Part shown: positions 60,901-64,000 of the stretch, one piece after another | Position numbering within the stretch: the first letter of the stretch is position 1 | Layout: every line of letters begins with the position of its first letter | NCBI GenBank assembly: GCA_032164295.1 | Contig: JAJHTX010000004.1 | Coordinates: 2,170,001 to 2,234,000 of the forward strand | DNA from: Inonotus obliquus | Taxonomy: Eukaryota > Basidiomycota > Agaricomycetes > Hymenochaetales > Hymenochaetaceae | DNA length: 64,000 nt | Direction of reading: 5' to 3' | Translations under genes and position numbers: made by a program | The notes under the pieces: generated by a model | Told to the model about the DNA's origin: nothing | What the model saw: the letters and a program-made list of their open reading frames with translations, nothing else | The model's database searches: none

Positions 60901-63316
60901 GGCCATATCAGCAAGTTGAAGATGTCACTCGGCCAATAGAAGTCCGTCTTCATGCACCGTATCCATCGTTCAACATATGTAAGCCTTTCGGGACTCCTTT
61001 GTATACTGGTACTTATGATGGCATTCAGATCCGGTTGTCTACCCGTACTTCGACTTATATCCTTCAACCTCGATCATAGAGGACCGGCGCGAAGTAAAGA
61101 CCAGCGTGGACAGGTCACCGCCACCGCAGAAGCGTGCACTAGCTTCTAGCTCAGGAGCGAAGCAGGTACAGGAGGCTTCACCGTGGAGGCATGTATGGCC
61201 CTACCAGCACGTTGAAGATGTAACTCGTCCGGTGCGGATTCTTTTGCAGGCAAAGTACCCTTCCTTTGATCTTTGTGAGTTTTTCCTTGTCCACTATGGG
61301 AAGTTTGCATGTTCCTCACTTTGATATGTAGACCCGGTCGTCTACCCGCATTTTGAACTATATATCGAAAATCCCGTCGTTGTTGGCACGACTAGAGAGA
61401 TCAACGTCAAGCTCGAAGCGAAGTATCCGAACTTCAGTGTTTGTAAGTAGATGACTACCATCTTCCTGTGATTGACTGAATCGAATTATCCTGAAGATCC
61501 TGCTACGTATCCGGATTTCGAGATCTACCCTGAATACATTGTAGAAGCGCAGAGGAGTCTGCATGACCTGTTGAAGGTTGATTTGGCTGGACCTGCTTAT
61601 CCCAACTTCAACATCTGTACGTTCCATCTTGATGCTACTCTTTCAACGGAGAACTAATTGCTCTAATAGATCCCGCTGCTTATCCTTACTTCGACATCTA
61701 CGCTTCGGGTGTTGCCTCAACCCCTGAGTACTGGCGTGAACCCTGTCGAGTCGAGTTGCAGCCGAAGTACCCTGTGATGGATGTCTGTGAGTGATAGTCA
61801 CGTCTTCAGTTCATGCCATGCAGTTTATCTGATTATGTCATCCAGATCACGCTGTCTATCCATACTTTGACATTTACGCCTCAGGTATTGCCTCGACTCC
61901 GGAGTACTGGCGTGAGCCCTGCCGAGTAGAATTAGATGCGAAATATCCGGACATGGGTGTTTGTAAGTAATCACCTGTCAACTTGTTTCCTTCTGGTTCC
62001 AATTATGTGCCTCAGATCCTGCGGTGTATCCCTATTTCGACCTCTATGCTTCAGGTGTAGCGACGACTCTCGAGTATTGGCGTGAACCTTGCCGTGTTGA
62101 GTTGGATGCGAAGTATCCTTCAATGGAGATGTGTAAGTTTAAGTCTTCTAATGATATGGATGTTATGCAGTACTGACAATGTTTTGTAGACCCTCCCGTG
62201 TACCCTAATTTCGACATCTACAGATCAGGTCAAGTTTCCGACCCGACGCCTATCATCAGTAAGCTGTCGACAAAGTTGAGAGCGAGATACCCAGCGATTG
62301 AAATTTGTGAGTTCCTCGTTCTGTATAACGGGAGCCGTCTGGCTGATCTATATATTACATTAGACCCTGCCGTATATCCTAACATCGATCCCTACCCTTC
62401 CATCCAGTCTTCATCATCTGTATCGCCTCCAAAACGTCGCACCCGCAAGACACACGCAGAACTTGTTAAGCTCGTCTGGTCACAAGCACCGTCCAAACCG
62501 GTCAAAGTAGAACCCCTTGCGCCAGCCGTACCGCAAATCTCAGTGACTTCACCTGTTGTTCCTAAGAGTACACGTCAAACGCATAAAGACCTCGTCGAGC
62601 TTGTTTTCCCTCCTCGATCTCCCGAAGATTCTCGACCACCAGTGCCACCACGGTCGACGATCCCGACGAGACTTCGCAAGTTACCCATAGACATCCCTCA
62701 AGACGTTTATAGTTCTAGTCACGCCTCTGTATCCCCAGACTCAGAGAGACTTCGTAGAAGTCCGAGTACCACGAGTCCGAGTACGCGGCATTCACATATC
62801 CCAGTGCGACCTTCCGATGTCCGAAGGTCGTACTCCTTGGGTCAAGCGACTATGTCAAGTGGAGGTGGAGGAGTATCTCGAACTGCGAGTTTGTCGATGA
62901 AGCAGCTGGATTTCTTGAAGGAGGAAAATGTGAGGGAGCGTGGTTTGAGTAGGAGTGGGAGTTTGAATGGTCAGCATAGACGAGAACGCGGAGCTGTTGC
63001 TGTTGGTGAACGAAAGAGTGCAAGGGATAGTATCGTCCTCGAAAAGGCGAGACAGTGGGGTTCACCTGGTACGTCTTTCTCCTCTACTCCACCTAACGAT
63101 TTTTGACCCACGTAACGTACAGATAAAGACGTCGAAAATCCCATCCCACCGCGCATCCCTACATCGAACATGTCAATGAGAGACCTTTCTGAATTCCCTA
63201 TGCCTCCTCTCCCTCCTCTACCCAATGGTCCTCCGCCCAATGGAAGACCAGCTTCAACGACTAGAGCTGAGAGGCCTGTGGCGAAGTTGGATAGATCGAA
63301 GTTTCCTTTTCGGTAA
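57916..63316 (+). CDS. Large unknown protein with exon-encoded Tyr-Pro repeats
   Basis: Fifteen exons give 1511 aa: 57916-58380, 58529-60083, 60140-60364, 60422-60532, 60596-60712, 60760-60978, 61029-61274, 61332-61442, 61497-61616, 61670-61786, 61846-61962, 62016-62132, 62190-62306, 62364-63068 and 63123-63316. The N-terminal ~260 residues look folded (RWLVMVIPPSAVAREH, LSAIAREFAFPSTTGICIYL, GLPIAGRIEFDLDLRKARWF). A disordered part with a ~35-residue Thr/Ser/Trp repeat (TTATSWGAPLDWPDSPA) follows. Residues ~660-1225 are twelve copies of a Tyr-Pro repeat (PAVYPHFDLYPA ... YPSFDLY). Exons 2, 3, 6 and 7 add HVWPYQ-x2-EDVT-type inserts. The C-terminus is Ser/Pro/Arg-rich, with two copies of TR-x-TH-x2-LV-x-LV. 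No signal peptide or membrane segment is visible. Function is unknown; a cytoplasmic scaffold is a guess. Confidence 0.85.
59590..59895 (+). repeat. Coding tandem repeat, ~35 aa Thr/Ser/Trp unit
   Basis: Within exon 2 of the repeat protein, units of roughly 35 codons recur three to four times with the core PTTATSWGAPLxWPxSPA followed by SRAPSxDIAxRxxGSRPVT. A weaker first copy (LTPTTCTSFGPP) lies just upstream. This repeat is unrelated to the Tyr-Pro repeat downstream and is not split by introns. Confidence 0.85.
60140..62430 (+). repeat. Twelve-unit exon-by-exon Tyr-Pro repeat array
   Basis: Each unit starts with a P-x-V-Y-P-x-F-D-x-Y element and ends with Y-P-x-F/M-x-I/V. The following Tyr codon is split T|AY by an intron of 46-63 bp. 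Exons 3-13 are each one unit and all are multiples of three (225, 111, 117, 219, 246, 111, 120, 117, 117, 117, 117 nt). Units in exons 10-12 are the most alike (YASGVAST-x-EYWREPCRVEL). Confidence 0.9.
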
Positions 63317-63663
63317 TGGTAAAATGTTGCTTTGAGTGTCGGCTGGTTGGTTGTTGAGTGAGGGTTTGGAGATGGGGTTGATCTATGGTTGTTCTATGTC
63401 CTGTTTTGAAAACTAGAATCGTCGCTTTTTGTTCTCGTTCTTTTAAAGTAGTTTTGAAGTAGTTGTAAGATTCGTTCATTATTCACTAATTTTCGTATGT
63501 TTGGCACCAATTATATTATGGAGTTCTTCGTTGCATCAGTAAAATGCATCATTGCGATTCTGACGTTACGGCGTACACAGAATTGAGACATGAGTGTGAC
63601 ATTCGTCCTTCAGACAATTGTACAGTTGCTTAAGGAAAGTCAAAGAAAGCATCATTCTGTCCG
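63317..63663. terminator. Convergent 3' region after the repeat protein
   Basis: These 347 bp lie between the stop of the repeat protein and the stop of the minus-strand gene at the window edge. They are T-rich and A/T-rich, as expected of 3' UTRs. No gene is supported. Confidence 0.4.
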
Positions 63664-64000
63664 TTACTCTTCTTCCTCCCCATTATAACTCACTCGACGA
63701 GTTACTTTCGAGGGTCCATCAATCCCAGACGCAGAAGAAGCGGGTTCAACACGTCCACCCAAGGTTACGCCACCTGGAGGGACAGTAGGACTAGGAGGAG
63801 CTTCAGCAGCAGCTTTCTGTGCAGCTCGTAATGCAGCTTCTCTCCTATCTTTCTCCTTCTTTTCTAGCCTATCTTCATGGAATTGTAACTGAATCTATAC
63901 AAACATAAAGAGAAGCTGTATTATCTGAAATAATCGAAGAGAATAATGGAGTACGAACCTTCTGCCGTTCGATTTCCCGTTGTTGTTTAGCAGATAGAAC
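63664..64000 (-). CDS. C-terminal part of a coiled-coil protein of unknown function (partial)
   Basis: The last two exons of a minus-strand gene are visible: the end of one (64000-63959, VLSAKQQREIERQK) and the final exon (63894 or 63888 to 63664). The reading continues QLQFHEDRLEKKEKDRREAA and LRAAQKAAAEAPPSPTVPPG and ends in RRVSYNGEEEE. The charged Lys/Glu/Arg/Gln pattern is a single long helix or coiled coil, followed by a Pro/Gly-rich tail with a possible kinase site (RRVS). Two acceptors six bases apart (TATAG and TTCAG) keep the same frame, so either could be used. The N-terminal part lies beyond the window and the family is not recognised. Confidence 0.65.

Overview
The window is nuclear DNA from a filamentous basidiomycete, most likely an Agaricomycete. 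The evidence is dense intron-rich genes (introns mostly 47-70 bp, GT-AG, often with a CTNAY-like branch site), a short-exon P450 of agaricomycete type, an F-box gene of the kind expanded in mushrooms, and single-copy eukaryotic housekeeping genes on both strands. I rebuilt exon chains by hand from splice signals, reading phase and family conservation. All complete models close in frame, but none was checked by alignment or RNA.

Layout. 0-3 kb: 5' exon of the complex I subunit NDUFA13 (-) and an INO80-F-domain coiled-coil protein (+). 3-7.6 kb: no gene model could be supported. 7.6-9.3 kb: F-box protein (+). 9.5-15.4 kb: ARF-GAP (-), divergent MutL homologue MLH3 (+, 15 exons), and a small SBDS/Rtc3 protein (+). 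15.9-25.2 kb: formin (+, 20 exons), nucleoside hydrolase (-), and an Arg/His/Ser-rich unknown (+). 25.7-30.2 kb: a fungal unknown with a basic tail (-), Gemin2/SIP1 (+), and a GNAT acetyltransferase (-). 30.9-35.1 kb: WDR24/Rtc1 of the GATOR2/SEACAT complex (-, 13 exons). 36.4-43.3 kb: secreted pepsin-like protease (+), UDP-glucuronate decarboxylase UXS1 (-), and bystin/Enp1 (+). 43.3-50.9 kb: gene-poor, microsatellite-rich DNA with one unknown Ser/Pro-rich gene (-). 50.9-57 kb: exosome subunit RRP46 (-), cytochrome P450 (-), and vacuolar protease PEP4 (-). 57.9-63.3 kb: a large unknown protein (+) built from exon-encoded tandem repeats. 63.7 kb to the end: 3' part of a coiled-coil unknown (-).

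Most genes are unrelated housekeeping functions: DNA repair and meiosis, RNA processing (Gemin2, RRP46, bystin), membrane traffic (ARF-GAP), nutrient signalling (WDR24), actin (formin) and proteolysis. I see no biosynthetic or defence cluster. The most unusual locus is 57916-63316. There a ~37-39 residue Tyr-Pro repeat is carried by eleven consecutive phase 1-1 exons, and every intron splits the same Tyr codon. Gene structure is also notable elsewhere: exons of 4, 9, 12, 16, 21 and 25 nt, a probable GC-AG intron in bystin, and an in-frame UGA inside the INO80-F gene that a 120-bp phase-neutral intron could remove.
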